This document shows positions 31,314 to 39,688 of a stretch of 64,000 bases of DNA, piece by piece (the stretch's first letter is position 1; each line of letters begins with the position of its first letter). The stretch lies in the NCBI GenBank assembly GCA_035652075.1, contig DASREL010000116.1, positions 86,376-150,375 on the forward strand, given 5' to 3'. The position numbers and the translations under genes are program-made. The stretch is from Gp6-AA45 sp035652075 (GTDB taxonomy: Bacteria; Acidobacteriota; Vicinamibacteria; Vicinamibacterales; CAVVIG01). The notes under the pieces were generated by a model that worked only from the letters and a program-made list of their open reading frames with translations, did not search any database and was not told the origin of the DNA.

Positions 31314-33223
31314 ACAGCCTCCTCCACAACTTCTGCGTCTTTGATGTCAGAACCAGTTGAACCGTCTGAACCTCTTGAACCTTCTGAACCTCTTGAACCT
31401 TCTGAACCTCTTGAACCTGTTGAACCTTTGTAAAGTTGCTCCGCCATCGCGTGCGACACTTTCTGCAGGTCGTCCGTCGCGCGTGTGATGGCGTGCACGT
31501 CGTCACCCTGTGTCGCCGTGCGAACCGCGGCGATCGCCGCTTCGATCTTGGAGAGCTCACCGAAGGCGATCCGGTCGCGGTTCTCGTTCACCGTTTTCTC
31601 GACCTGATACGCGAGCGCATCGGCGTTATTGCGCGCGTCGATCACCTCGCGCCGCGCCTTGTCCTCGGACTCGTGGCTCTGCGCGTCCTTCACCATCCGA
31701 TCGACCTCGTCCTTGCTGAGGCCGCTCGACGCGGTGATGGTGATCTTCTGTTCCTTTCCGGTCGCCATGTCTTTCGCCGTGACGTTGATGATGCCGTTGG
31801 CGTCGATGTCGAACGCGACTTCGATCTGCGGCACGCCGCGCGGCGCCGGCGGAAGACCGATCAGGTGGAACTTGCCGAGCGTGCGGTTGTCGCGCGCCAT
31901 CGGACGCTCGCCTTGCAGCACGTGGACCTCGACGCTCGTCTGGTTGTCGGTCGCCGTCGAAAAGATCTCGCTCTTCCGCGTCGGGATCGTCGTGTTGCGG
32001 CTGATCAGCGTCGTCATCACGCCGCCCAGCGTTTCGATGCCGAGCGACAGCGGCGTCACGTCCAACAGCAGAACGTCTTTGACTTCGCCGCCGAGCACGC
32101 CGCCCTGGACCGCCGCGCCGACCGCGACCACTTCGTCAGGATTGACGCCTTTGTGCGGTTCCTTGCCGAAGTACTCGCGCACCAGCTGCTGCACTTTCGG
32201 GATGCGCGTCGAGCCGCCGACCAGGACGACTTCGTCGATCTTTCGGGGATCGACGCCGGCGTCCGCCAGCGCCTGTTTGACCGGCGCCATCGACCGCTGC
32301 AGCAAATCGTCGACGAGCTGCTCGAACTTCGCGCGCGACAGCTTCATCTGCAGATGCTTCGGTCCGGTCTGATCGGCCGTCACGAACGGCAGGTTGATAT
32401 CCGTTTCCATCGCCGTCGAGAGCTCGATCTTGGCTTTTTCCGCAGCCTCCTTCAGCCGCTGCAGCGCCATGCGATCCTTCGACAGGTCGATGCCTTCCGA
32501 CTTCTTGAACTCCGCGACCATCCACTCGATGACGCGATCGTCGAGATCGTCGCCGCCGAGGTGCGTGTCGCCATTCGTGGCCTTCACTTCGACGACGCCC
32601 TCGCCCACCTCGAGGACGGAGATGTCGAACGTGCCGCCGCCGAAGTCGTAGACGGCTATCGTTTCGTCTTTCTTTTTGTCGAGGCCGTACGCGAGCGCGG
32701 CCGCGGTCGGTTCGTTGATGATCCGCAGGACGTTCAGCCCGGCAATTTTGCCGGCGTCTTTCGTCGCCTGCCGCTGCGCGTCGTTGAAGTACGCGGGAAC
32801 GGTGATCACCGCGTCGCTGACCGCGGTGCCGAGGTAATCCTCAGCCGCTTTCTTCAGTTTCTGCAGCACCATCGCCGAAATTTCCGGCGGCGAGTATTTC
32901 TTGTCGCGCGCTTCGACCCACGCATCGCCGTTGTCCGCGCGCACGACTTTGTACGGCACACGCGACCGTTCGCCCGACACCTCGTCGAACTTGCGGCCCA
33001 TGAACCGCTTGATTGAAAAGATGGTGTTATCCGGATTGGTGACGGCCTGCCGCTTCGCAACCTGGCCGACGAGCCGCTCGCCGTCCTTGGTCAGGCCGAC
33101 AACGGACGGGGTCGTCCGCGCGCCTTCCTGGTTCACGATTACAGTCGGCTGTCCACCTTCCATTACGGCCACGACCGAGTTGGTCGTGCCGAGGTCAATG
33201 CCGATTACTTTGCCCTTCGTCAT
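31310..33223 (-). CDS. dnaK: Chaperone protein DnaK (Hsp70)
   Basis: A 637-residue Hsp70. It shows IGIDLGTTNS at 8-17, VYDFGGGTFDIS, the ATPase block VVLVGGSTRIPKVQ, and the substrate-binding domain with DVTPLSLGIETLGG. The last about 30 residues are odd: a Gly-Ser-rich tract (GSTGSRGSEGSRGSEG...) coded by nine 9-bp repeats, followed by a short DIKDAEVVEEAV tail that restores the usual acidic end. No dnaJ or grpE is in this window. A candidate promoter (33230-33257) and two direct repeats precede it. Confidence 0.97.
   Translation of the reverse strand: MTKGKVIGIDLGTTNSVVAVMEGGQPTVIVNQEGARTTPSVVGLTKDGERLVGQVAKRQAVTNPDNTIFSIKRFMGRKFDEVSGERSRVPYKVVRADNGDAWVEARDKKYSPPEISAMVLQKLKKAAEDYLGTAVSDAVITVPAYFNDAQRQATKDAGKIAGLNVLRIINEPTAAALAYGLDKKKDETIAVYDFGGGTFDISVLEVGEGVVEVKATNGDTHLGGDDLDDRVIEWMVAEFKKSEGIDLSKDRMALQRLKEAAEKAKIELSTAMETDINLPFVTADQTGPKHLQMKLSRAKFEQLVDDLLQRSMAPVKQALADAGVDPRKIDEVVLVGGSTRIPKVQQLVREYFGKEPHKGVNPDEVVAVGAAVQGGVLGGEVKDVLLLDVTPLSLGIETLGGVMTTLISRNTTIPTRKSEIFSTATDNQTSVEVHVLQGERPMARDNRTLGKFHLIGLPPAPRGVPQIEVAFDIDANGIINVTAKDMATGKEQKITITASSGLSKDEVDRMVKDAQSHESEDKARREVIDARNNADALAYQVEKTVNENRDRIAFGELSKIEAAIAAVRTATQGDDVHAITRATDDLQKVSHAMAEQLYKGSTGSRGSEGSRGSEGSRGSDGSTGSDIKDAEVVEEAV
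31348..31428 (-). repeat. Nine 9-bp repeats coding the DnaK C-terminal Gly-Ser tract
   Basis: Nine consecutive 9-mers of the form (C/T)TGAACCNN on the plus strand translate on the minus strand to (G-S-x) tripeptides between the DnaK helical lid and its acidic tail. The unit length is a multiple of three, so the reading frame is kept and unit number could vary without breaking the gene. Confidence 0.9.
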
Positions 33224-33229
33224 GTCCCT

Positions 33230-33273
33230 ATTCTAGCGTGATATGAGTGATTGTCAAGCAGCTAATATGAGTG
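33230..33273 (-). promoter_or_regulatory. Candidate dnaK promoter with two direct repeats
   Basis: On the minus strand TTGACA (33252-33257) and TAGAAT (33230-33235) are spaced 16 bp, a good housekeeping-type promoter. The sequence ATATGAGTG (plus strand) occurs at 33241-33249 and 33265-33273, 24 bp apart, one copy within the spacer and one upstream of the -35. That placement suits a repressor operator. Neither a CIRCE nor an exact HspR inverted repeat is seen. If TAGAAT is the -10, the leader would be almost absent. Confidence 0.45.
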
Positions 33274-33341
33274 CTTAATGCTAATAGTCTATCTCATGGC
33301 TCATCTGTGAGTTACCGCCGAATGTGCGATCATGTCGAGCT

Positions 33342-33791
33342 ATGCGGACGCGAGTGCATGCCGTCGCCATCCCTTCCGAGATCGGCGACTTCTCCGACGA
33401 GGTCCGGCGCGTGTTCCTCGAGCTGGGCCGCACGTTCGGCGCCGAATCGCTCGCCGGCGAATGCGCCCCCGCACTGGACGTGTTCGAGACCGACGATGCG
33501 ATGGAGATCGTGATGGATCTCCCGGGGTGCGACCCGAGCGCGGTGCGGATTGTCGCGAAGGGTGACGGCATCCTGATCGCCGGCGAGAAGTCCGCCCGAC
33601 GCGTGCGCGGCGAATCGACGTTTCATCTGGTCGAGCGCGGCTACGGGCGTTTCGCGCGCGTCGTTCGCGTGACGCGCGCCTGCGACACATCGCGGGCGAG
33701 CGCCCACTTCCACGAAGGCGAACTCCACGTCACCGTGCCAAAGATCAAAGAGCGGCGCGGCGCGGCGATCCAGATCCCGATTAGCATGTAG
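33342..33791 (+). CDS. Second Hsp20/alpha-crystallin protein
   Basis: A roughly 149-residue small heat-shock protein, diverged from the one in the dnaK operon. The core ALDVFETDDAMEIVMDLPG (about 45-63) and GILIAGEK, HLVERGYGRFARVVRV and GELHVTVPK motifs match. The C-terminus IQIPISM carries an IxI motif. I use ATG 33342; a GTG at 33324 is also in frame. It is divergent from dnaK across 118 bp, so both could share regulation by the direct repeats found there. Confidence 0.9.
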   Translation: MRTRVHAVAIPSEIGDFSDEVRRVFLELGRTFGAESLAGECAPALDVFETDDAMEIVMDLPGCDPSAVRIVAKGDGILIAGEKSARRVRGESTFHLVERGYGRFARVVRVTRACDTSRASAHFHEGELHVTVPKIKERRGAAIQIPISM

Positions 33792-33794
33792 CTG

Positions 33795-34628
33795 TTGGCT
33801 CTTCGCATCCTTTTCATCGGCGACATCGTCGGCAAGCCGGGCAGGGATTGCCTGCGCGTCGGTCTCCAGGGCCTCGTCGACTACCACCAGATCGATTTCG
33901 TCATCGCCAACGCCGAGAACTCCGCGGGCGGCTTCGGCATCACGCGCGAAATCGGCGAGCAGATTCTGGACATGGGCGTCGACGTGATGACCTCCGGCAA
34001 TCACATCTGGGACAAGAAGGAAGCGCTCGACTACATCGGCATCGAGCCGCGGCTGCTGCGGCCCGCGAATTACCCCGCCGGCGCACCCGGCAACGGGAGC
34101 TACGTCGCCCGTTCGCGCGATGGCCGGTCGGTCGGCGTGGTGAACGTGATGGGCCGCGTGTTCATGCCCAACATCGACGATCCGTTTGCGATCGTCCAGC
34201 GCGAGATCGACAAGGTGCGCGAACGCGCGCGGATCATCTTCGTCGACTTCCACGCCGAGGCCACGTCGGAGAAACTGGCGATGGGATGGCACCTGGACGG
34301 CAAAGTGACCGCCGTCGTCGGCACGCATACGCACGTGCAGACCGCGGACGAACGCATCCTGCCGAAGGGCACTGCGTATTTGACTGACTGCGGCATGACC
34401 GGTCCGCACGATTCGATCATCGGCATGGAAGTCGCGCCGTCGCTCGCCCGATTCCTGACGGCGTTGCCGCAGAAATTCGAAACCGCGACTGGCAATCCAC
34501 GTTTGAACGCCGTCATCGTCGAAGCGGACGATCAAACCGGCCGCGCAACGGACATTGAACGTGTCAGCTACAGCCTCGACGAACTGAAAGATCTTTCTGA
34601 TGTCGGATCTGTTCGATCTTCCGTTTGA
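33795..34628 (+). CDS. YmdB-like metallophosphoesterase (TIGR00282 type)
   Basis: A 277-residue calcineurin-like phosphodiesterase of the YmdB family, which hydrolyses 2',3'-cyclic nucleotides in other bacteria and works with RNase Y in Bacillus. Metal motifs are visible: FIGDIVGKPGRD (7-18), ANAENSAGGFG, TSGNHIWDKKE, FVDFHAEATSEK and VVGTHTHVQTADERIL. The start is TTG 33795, 3 nt after the hsp20 stop. Its 3' end overlaps xseA by 29 bp. RNase Y (rny) is encoded 21 kb away in this same window. Confidence 0.93.
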   Translation: MALRILFIGDIVGKPGRDCLRVGLQGLVDYHQIDFVIANAENSAGGFGITREIGEQILDMGVDVMTSGNHIWDKKEALDYIGIEPRLLRPANYPAGAPGNGSYVARSRDGRSVGVVNVMGRVFMPNIDDPFAIVQREIDKVRERARIIFVDFHAEATSEKLAMGWHLDGKVTAVVGTHTHVQTADERILPKGTAYLTDCGMTGPHDSIIGMEVAPSLARFLTALPQKFETATGNPRLNAVIVEADDQTGRATDIERVSYSLDELKDLSDVGSVRSSV

Positions 34629-36030
34629 GGAGGATCCCGATCGTGATTCGTCGGTCGTGAATCGTGATTCGACTCACGAACCACGACTCACGAATCACGA
34701 CCCGCGCCGCACCCTGTCCGTCACCGAGCTCACCGTCCGCGTGCGCGATCTCCTCGAAGACGCGCTCGCCGAGATCTGGGTCGAGGGCGAACTCTCCAAC
34801 TGCAAGGTCTGGAACACCGGTCATCTGTACTTCACGCTGAAAGATGATCGATCGCAGCTGAAGGGCTTCATGTTCAAGTCCGCGCTGCGGTACTTGAAGT
34901 TCAAGCCGACCGATGGCACACGCGTGCTCGCGCGCGGGAAGATCAGCGTGTACGAACCGAAGGGCGAGTATCAACTCGTCTGCGAGCACCTCGAGCCGCA
35001 AGGTCTCGGTGCGCTGCAACTCGCGTTCGAACAACTGAAGAAACGGCTGCAGCAGGAAGGGCTCTTCGATCAGGACCGCAAGCGGCCGCTGCCTGCCCTG
35101 CCACGCAAGATCGGCATCGTCACGTCGCTCGACGGCGCGGCGATTCGCGACATCATCAAAGTCCTGCGGCGACGCTACGCGAACGCCCACCTCGTCGTCG
35201 CGCCGGCGCGCGTGCAAGGTGTCGACGCGGCGCCGGATATCGCGCGCGCGCTGCGGCAGATCGGCCGCGTGCCGGGGGTCGACGTCGTGATTGTCGGACG
35301 CGGCGGCGGATCGATCGAGGACCTCTGGGCGTTCAACGAGGAGATGGTCGCGCGGGCGATCAGCCGCGTGCCGGTGCCGGTCATTTCGGCCGTCGGCCAC
35401 GAAACGGACGTCACGATCGCCGATTTCGTCGCCGACGTGCGGGCTCCGACGCCCTCGGCGGCTGCCGAGCTCGTCGTCTCGCGCAAGGACGACTTCTGCG
35501 GGCGCATCGACCGCCTGCATGATCGCATCCGTGCGGCGGCGCGCGGACGCATCCAGGGCCTGAGCCGCCGCGTCCACATGATCGACAGCCGTCCCGTCTT
35601 CGCCGGATTCCCGGGACGCGTCGCGATGCGCGGGCGGCACGCCTCCGAACTGACACACGCGCTCGCGCGTGGGCTCCGCGCGCGGCTGGCCGCGCGTGCG
35701 CGCCACCTGCAACTCCTCGAGCGTCAGCTCGCGACGTTCGATGCCGGACGCCGGCTCGCCGCGATCCGGACGCGCCTGGTCGCCGCCGAGGGGCGCCTGG
35801 CCGGCGCGGCGACGCGACGACACGATCGCGCCCTGGCGATCGTCGCGCAGACGGTCGGCCGCCTCGAATCGCTCAGCCCGCTGGCGGTGCTCGGCCGCGG
35901 ATACGCCGTCGCGTGGGACGCCGACAAGACACGCATCGTGCGCGACGCGTCGTCGCTCGCACCGGGCGACGACATCCGGGTCACCTTGAGTCGCGGCGAA
36001 ATTGGGGCTAAGGTGACGAAGATCTCATGA
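34600..36030 (+). CDS. xseA: Exodeoxyribonuclease VII large subunit
   Basis: A 476-residue subunit of ExoVII, which degrades single-stranded DNA from both ends. The OB-fold domain begins at about 39 (LSVTELTVRVRDLLED), with EIWVEGELSN and GHLYFTLKDD. The catalytic domain carries GIVTSLDGAAIRDI, VIVGRGGGSIEDLWAFNEE and ISAVGHETDVTIADFVAD. Residues about 15-37 come from an inverted heptad array and have no match in E. coli XseA, whose OB fold starts almost at the N-terminus. Translation starts inside ymdB; xseB follows with a 4-bp overlap. Confidence 0.95.
   Translation: MSDLFDLPFEEDPDRDSSVVNRDSTHEPRLTNHDPRRTLSVTELTVRVRDLLEDALAEIWVEGELSNCKVWNTGHLYFTLKDDRSQLKGFMFKSALRYLKFKPTDGTRVLARGKISVYEPKGEYQLVCEHLEPQGLGALQLAFEQLKKRLQQEGLFDQDRKRPLPALPRKIGIVTSLDGAAIRDIIKVLRRRYANAHLVVAPARVQGVDAAPDIARALRQIGRVPGVDVVIVGRGGGSIEDLWAFNEEMVARAISRVPVPVISAVGHETDVTIADFVADVRAPTPSAAAELVVSRKDDFCGRIDRLHDRIRAAARGRIQGLSRRVHMIDSRPVFAGFPGRVAMRGRHASELTHALARGLRARLAARARHLQLLERQLATFDAGRRLAAIRTRLVAAEGRLAGAATRRHDRALAIVAQTVGRLESLSPLAVLGRGYAVAWDADKTRIVRDASSLAPGDDIRVTLSRGEIGAKVTKIS
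34642..34699. repeat. Inverted heptad array inside the 5' end of xseA
   Basis: Four units with CGTNNNT wording (34642-34669) face four units with ANNCACG wording (34672-34699), forming a hairpin. It is read through in frame as a polar segment of XseA (RDSSVVNRDS...), between the start codon and the OB fold. Without it, the protein would have a normal-length N-terminus. Confidence 0.88.
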
Positions 36031-36263
36031 CCGACACGTCCATCAAAGATTTCGAAGCGGCGATCGCCGAGCTCGAATCGATCGTGAAGAAGCTCGAGGA
36101 AGGCGACCTCGCGCTCGAGCAGTCGCTCGCGTTGTACGAGCGCGGCGTGCAGCTCTCGCGCTTCTGTCACGCGCGCCTCGAGGCAGCCGAGAAGCGCATC
36201 GAAATCCTCAACGAACGCGGCGAGCTGAAGCCGGCACCCACCACCCTCGCCGATCGTGACTGA
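36027..36263 (+). CDS. xseB: Exodeoxyribonuclease VII small subunit
   Basis: A 78-residue helical subunit that binds several copies per XseA. The typical FEAAIAELESIVKKLEEGDLALEQSLALYERG block fills residues 9-41. It overlaps xseA by 4 bp and the prenyl synthase by 8 bp, the usual xseA-xseB-ispA order. Confidence 0.96.
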   Translation: MTDTSIKDFEAAIAELESIVKKLEEGDLALEQSLALYERGVQLSRFCHARLEAAEKRIEILNERGELKPAPTTLADRD

Positions 36264-37176
36264 ACCCCTCGGTGCGTTCCTGCAACGCCAGCGCGCCCTC
36301 GTCGACGATGCGCTGAATCGGTATCTGCCGACGGCGCCCGTATCGCCCGCGATCGTCAGCGATGCGATGCGCTACAGCGTCTTCGCCGGCGGCAAACGAT
36401 TGCGGCCGATGCTCACACTGGCGGCGGCCGATGCGATCGATCGCAACTCGGCGCATCTCGCACTGCCCTCGGCGTGCGCGATCGAGCTGATTCACACGTA
36501 CTCGCTGATTCACGACGATCTGCCCGCGATGGACGACGACACGCTGCGGCGCGGGCGGCCGACGCTCCACGTCGTCTACGGCGAAGGGATCGCGATTCTC
36601 GCCGGCGACGGCCTGCATGCCGAAGCGTTCGCGCTGCTCGCGCGGGAGCCGGTGACGACCGACGGTGCGGTCATCGCGCGCAAGCTGCGCGTCATCGCGG
36701 TGATCGGCGACGCCGCCGGCGCCGCAGGGATGGTCGGCGGTCAAGCGATCGACCTCCAGGCCGCGGGGCAGGCGCCGGGACACGCGATCACCCTCGACGT
36801 CGACGGGTTGAAGGCGATGCACGCGCGCAAAACCGGCGCGCTGCTACGCGCGTCAGCGGTGAGCGGCGCGATCATGGCAGGCGCCACCGACGAGCAACTG
36901 GCCGCGATCACGCGGTACGCGACCGATCTCGGTCTCGCGTTTCAGATCATCGATGACGTCCTCGACGTAGAAGGCAGCGCGGAACAACTCGGGAAAACCG
37001 CGGGCAAAGATGCAGCAGGCGACAAACCGACGTATCCGAAGTTCTTCGGCGTGGACCGATCGCGCCAGCTCGCCAGCGAGTGCATCGCGCGCGCGCAACA
37101 AACGCTCGCCGACGCGCGGTTGACCGACGGTCAGCTCGGCGCGATCGCGGAGTGGGTGGTCTCGAGGAAGAACTGA
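36256..37176 (+). CDS. ispA: Short-chain polyprenyl (farnesyl-type) diphosphate synthase
   Basis: A 306-residue trans-prenyltransferase condensing IPP with allylic diphosphates. The first aspartate-rich motif is DDLPAMDDD (about 91-99) followed by RRGRPT; the second is DDVLD (about 233-237) with the conserved GKTAGKDAAGDKPTYP. Two residues between the Asp pairs of the first motif and xseB linkage point to a bacterial FPP/GGPP synthase; product length is not certain. The start is GTG. The classic dxs neighbour is replaced here by tlyA. Confidence 0.92.
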   Translation: MTEPLGAFLQRQRALVDDALNRYLPTAPVSPAIVSDAMRYSVFAGGKRLRPMLTLAAADAIDRNSAHLALPSACAIELIHTYSLIHDDLPAMDDDTLRRGRPTLHVVYGEGIAILAGDGLHAEAFALLAREPVTTDGAVIARKLRVIAVIGDAAGAAGMVGGQAIDLQAAGQAPGHAITLDVDGLKAMHARKTGALLRASAVSGAIMAGATDEQLAAITRYATDLGLAFQIIDDVLDVEGSAEQLGKTAGKDAAGDKPTYPKFFGVDRSRQLASECIARAQQTLADARLTDGQLGAIAEWVVSRKN

Positions 37177-37206
37177 CGTGGACACTCGACCTTCGTGTTG
37201 AGCGTC

Positions 37207-37935
37207 ATGGGTAAAACGCGCCTCGACGTCCTCCTCGTCGATCGCGGCCTCGCGCCCACACGCGAACGCGCGCGCGCGCTGATCCTCGCCCGCCAGGTGA
37301 CTGTCAACGGCATCGTCGTGTCGAAAGCGGGGGCGCCAGTCGACGTCGATGCCCAGGTCGATCTCGCGACCCCGGATCACCCGTATGTCGGCCGGGGCGG
37401 CGTGAAGCTGGCCCATGCGCTGGACGTGTTTGCGATCGACCCACGAGGACGCCACGCGCTGGACGTTGGCGCGTCGACCGGCGGTTTCACCGACGTGCTG
37501 CTGCAGCGCGGTGCCGAGTCGGTCATTGCGCTCGATGTGGGTCACGGACAGCTCGATTGGAAGCTCCGCAACGATCGGCGCGTCATCGTCCGCGAACGCG
37601 TCAACGCGCGCGAGTTGACGCGAGATGACGTGCCCCACCACGTCACGCTGGTGACGATCGACGTCTCGTTCATCTCGCTTCGACTGATCTTGCCGGCCGT
37701 GAAGCCGTTCCTCGATCCGCCCGGCGACGTCGTCGCACTCGTGAAGCCGCAGTTCGAAGCGGGACGCGACGAAGTCGGCAAGCACGGCCTGGTCACCGAT
37801 CCGGCCATCCACGACGCGGTGCTCGTGCGCGTCACCGACGCGGCAGACGCGATGGGATTCCAGCGCATCGCGATGACGCCGTCACCCATCACCGGTGCAA
37901 CCGGCAATCACGAATTCTTCCTGCACCTGCGATGA
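37207..37935 (+). CDS. tlyA: TlyA-type rRNA 2'-O-methyltransferase
   Basis: A 242-residue protein with an N-terminal S4 RNA-binding domain (residues 1-62: RLDVLLVDRGLAPTRERARALILARQVTVNG) and a FtsJ-like methyltransferase domain. The SAM motif is ALDVGASTGGFTDVLLQRG, and the DWKL and VKPQFEAGR motifs follow. TlyA methylates cytidines in 16S and/or 23S rRNA and affects capreomycin susceptibility in mycobacteria. I use ATG 37207; a GTG at 37195 is in frame. It overlaps panE by 4 bp. Confidence 0.94.
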   Translation: MGKTRLDVLLVDRGLAPTRERARALILARQVTVNGIVVSKAGAPVDVDAQVDLATPDHPYVGRGGVKLAHALDVFAIDPRGRHALDVGASTGGFTDVLLQRGAESVIALDVGHGQLDWKLRNDRRVIVRERVNARELTRDDVPHHVTLVTIDVSFISLRLILPAVKPFLDPPGDVVALVKPQFEAGRDEVGKHGLVTDPAIHDAVLVRVTDAADAMGFQRIAMTPSPITGATGNHEFFLHLR

Positions 37936-38810
37936 ACATCGTCGTCTTCGGCGCGGGGGCGATCGGCAGCATCTATGCGGCGAAGCTGGCCGCGCATCAT
38001 GACGTCACGGTGATCGCGCGTCCCGCACACGTCGACGCGATCAACCGCGATGGCCTGCGCGTCACCGGGCGCGAGGAATTCGTCGCACGTGTGCGTGCCC
38101 GTACGTCGCTCGACGCGGTCGCCGCGAATACGTTGATCCTGTTGACGACGAAAGTGAACGGCAATCGGGCGGCGGCGGAAGCGCTCGCGTCGATCGTCCA
38201 GCCGGACACCGTGGTCCTGTGCCTGCAGAACGGACTGCACGGCGAGCGCATACTCAAAGACGTGCTCGGTGCCAGGTGCCAGGTGCTGCGTGCGATTGTT
38301 CAATTTGGCGCCATTTTCGCCGGGCCCGGACACGTCGATCTGAAAGTCGTCGGCTACACCTTGATCGAGCGCCACGCGCGCAGTCAGGCGATCGCGGACC
38401 TCTTGAGCGCCGGCGGTCTCGACGGACGCCTCTCGGACGACATCGACGTCGACGTGTGGCGGAAACTGATCTTCAACTGCGTCATCAATCCGATCACCGC
38501 AATGACGGGCTCGCTCGTCGGCGACATCGCCGATGCGCGCCTGGATCCGCTGAAGCAGCTGGTCATCGACGAGTGTCTCGCGGTCGCCCGCGCCGACGGC
38601 GTGACCTTCGACATCGATTTTCAGCGGGCGCTGCGGGACGTCTTCGGCCAGTCCCGCAACATCGCGTCGATGCGTCAGGATCTGATCAACCGGAAACCGA
38701 CCGAAATCGATCACATGAACGGCGCGGTGGTGGCGCTGGGGCGGGAGCACGGAATTGCGTGTCCCGTCAACGCGGCGCTTGTCGCGATCATCAAAGCGAT
38801 GGAACAATGA
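37932..38810 (+). CDS. panE: 2-dehydropantoate 2-reductase
   Basis: A 292-residue NADPH-dependent reductase of pantothenate synthesis. The Rossmann motif GAGAIGSIYAAKL is at about 6-18. LLTTKVNGNRAA, VLCLQNGLHGE and the catalytic-Lys region WRKLIFNCVINPITA all match. The C-terminal helical domain ends in GIACPVNAALVAIIKAMEQ. Three tandem 7-bp units (38268-38288) code a small loop after LGAR. It sits between tlyA and nadK with 4-bp overlaps on both sides. Confidence 0.94.
   Translation: MNIVVFGAGAIGSIYAAKLAAHHDVTVIARPAHVDAINRDGLRVTGREEFVARVRARTSLDAVAANTLILLTTKVNGNRAAAEALASIVQPDTVVLCLQNGLHGERILKDVLGARCQVLRAIVQFGAIFAGPGHVDLKVVGYTLIERHARSQAIADLLSAGGLDGRLSDDIDVDVWRKLIFNCVINPITAMTGSLVGDIADARLDPLKQLVIDECLAVARADGVTFDIDFQRALRDVFGQSRNIASMRQDLINRKPTEIDHMNGAVVALGREHGIACPVNAALVAIIKAMEQ
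38268..38288. repeat. Three tandem 7-bp units inside panE
   Basis: Two exact copies of GGTGCCA and one GGTGCTG lie head to tail, coding the segment around LGARCQVLR. With only three units this could be a chance event, but the 7-bp period matches the other arrays of the window. Confidence 0.5.
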
Positions 38811-39688
38811 CCCGCGTGACACGCGTCGGCATCGTCGCCAAGTCGCACCTGCGCGAGGCGACTCCGCATCTGACCGGCATCGCCGCGTGGCTGGCGGACC
38901 GCGGCATCGCCACGATCGTCGAGACCGCGACCGCGGCGCTCATGCCGGCGGATCAGACCCGTGTCGTCGTCGACAAGCGCGCGCTCGTGGCACAGGTCGA
39001 CCTCGTCGTCGTGCTCGGCGGCGACGGCACGCTGCTGTCGATGGCGGATCGCATCGGCGCTGCCGGCGCCAGCGTGCCGATCCTCGGCGTCAACTTCGGC
39101 AGCCTCGGATTCCTGACCGAAGTGACGCTCGGCGAGATGTACAAGACGCTCGAAGCGGCCGTCGACGGCCGCGCGCCGATCGAAGAACGCATGATGCTGC
39201 GCTCGACGACGGTGCGCGCGAACGGCAGCGTGCCCGACTACATTGCGCTGAATGACGTGGTGATCACGAAGGCCGCACGATCGCGGATGATCGATTTATC
39301 GGTATCGATCGGCGACGAGTTCGTGACGCGGGTCAAAGCCGACGGCCTGATCGTGGCGACGCCGACAGGTTCCACCGCCTACAACCTCGCCGCCGGCGGA
39401 CCGATCGTGCAGCCCACGCTCGACGCGCTGATTCTGACGCCGATCGCGCCGCACACCCTGACGAACCGGCCGATCGTCGTGCCGTCAGGATCGCCCGTCC
39501 GCGTCCAGCCGAACATCGACGATCGCGACGAACTGTACGTGACGTTCGATGGCCAGACCGGCTTCCAGTTGCAGGCCGGCGACGAGATCCGGATCTGCCG
39601 CGCCGATCGCGCACTGCGGCTGATCAAGCCGTCGACGCGCAGCTACTTCGCCGTCCTGCGGCAGAAACTCAAATGGGGTGAGCGGTAG
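38807..39688 (+). CDS. nadK: NAD kinase
   Basis: A 293-residue ATP-NAD kinase producing NADP. Motifs are in order: VVLGGDGTLLSMADRIG (about 67-83), VNFGSLGFLTE, ALNDVVITKA, GLIVATPTGSTAYNLAAGGPI (the Gly-rich NAD site), and HTLTNRPIVV. Start ATG 38807 overlaps the panE stop. Its 3' end overlaps the MOSC gene by 20 bp on the other strand. Confidence 0.96.
   Translation: MTRVTRVGIVAKSHLREATPHLTGIAAWLADRGIATIVETATAALMPADQTRVVVDKRALVAQVDLVVVLGGDGTLLSMADRIGAAGASVPILGVNFGSLGFLTEVTLGEMYKTLEAAVDGRAPIEERMMLRSTTVRANGSVPDYIALNDVVITKAARSRMIDLSVSIGDEFVTRVKADGLIVATPTGSTAYNLAAGGPIVQPTLDALILTPIAPHTLTNRPIVVPSGSPVRVQPNIDDRDELYVTFDGQTGFQLQAGDEIRICRADRALRLIKPSTRSYFAVLRQKLKWGER

Noticed and set aside
31348..31428. 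CRISPR array suggested by regular repeats
   Set aside because: Units are 9 bp with no spacers and lie in dnaK; none of the other arrays has repeat-spacer structure and no cas gene is present.
31436..33016. 526-codon plus-strand frame opposite dnaK
   Set aside because: dnaK is certain on the other strand; antisense frames opposite dnaK are a well-known artefact.
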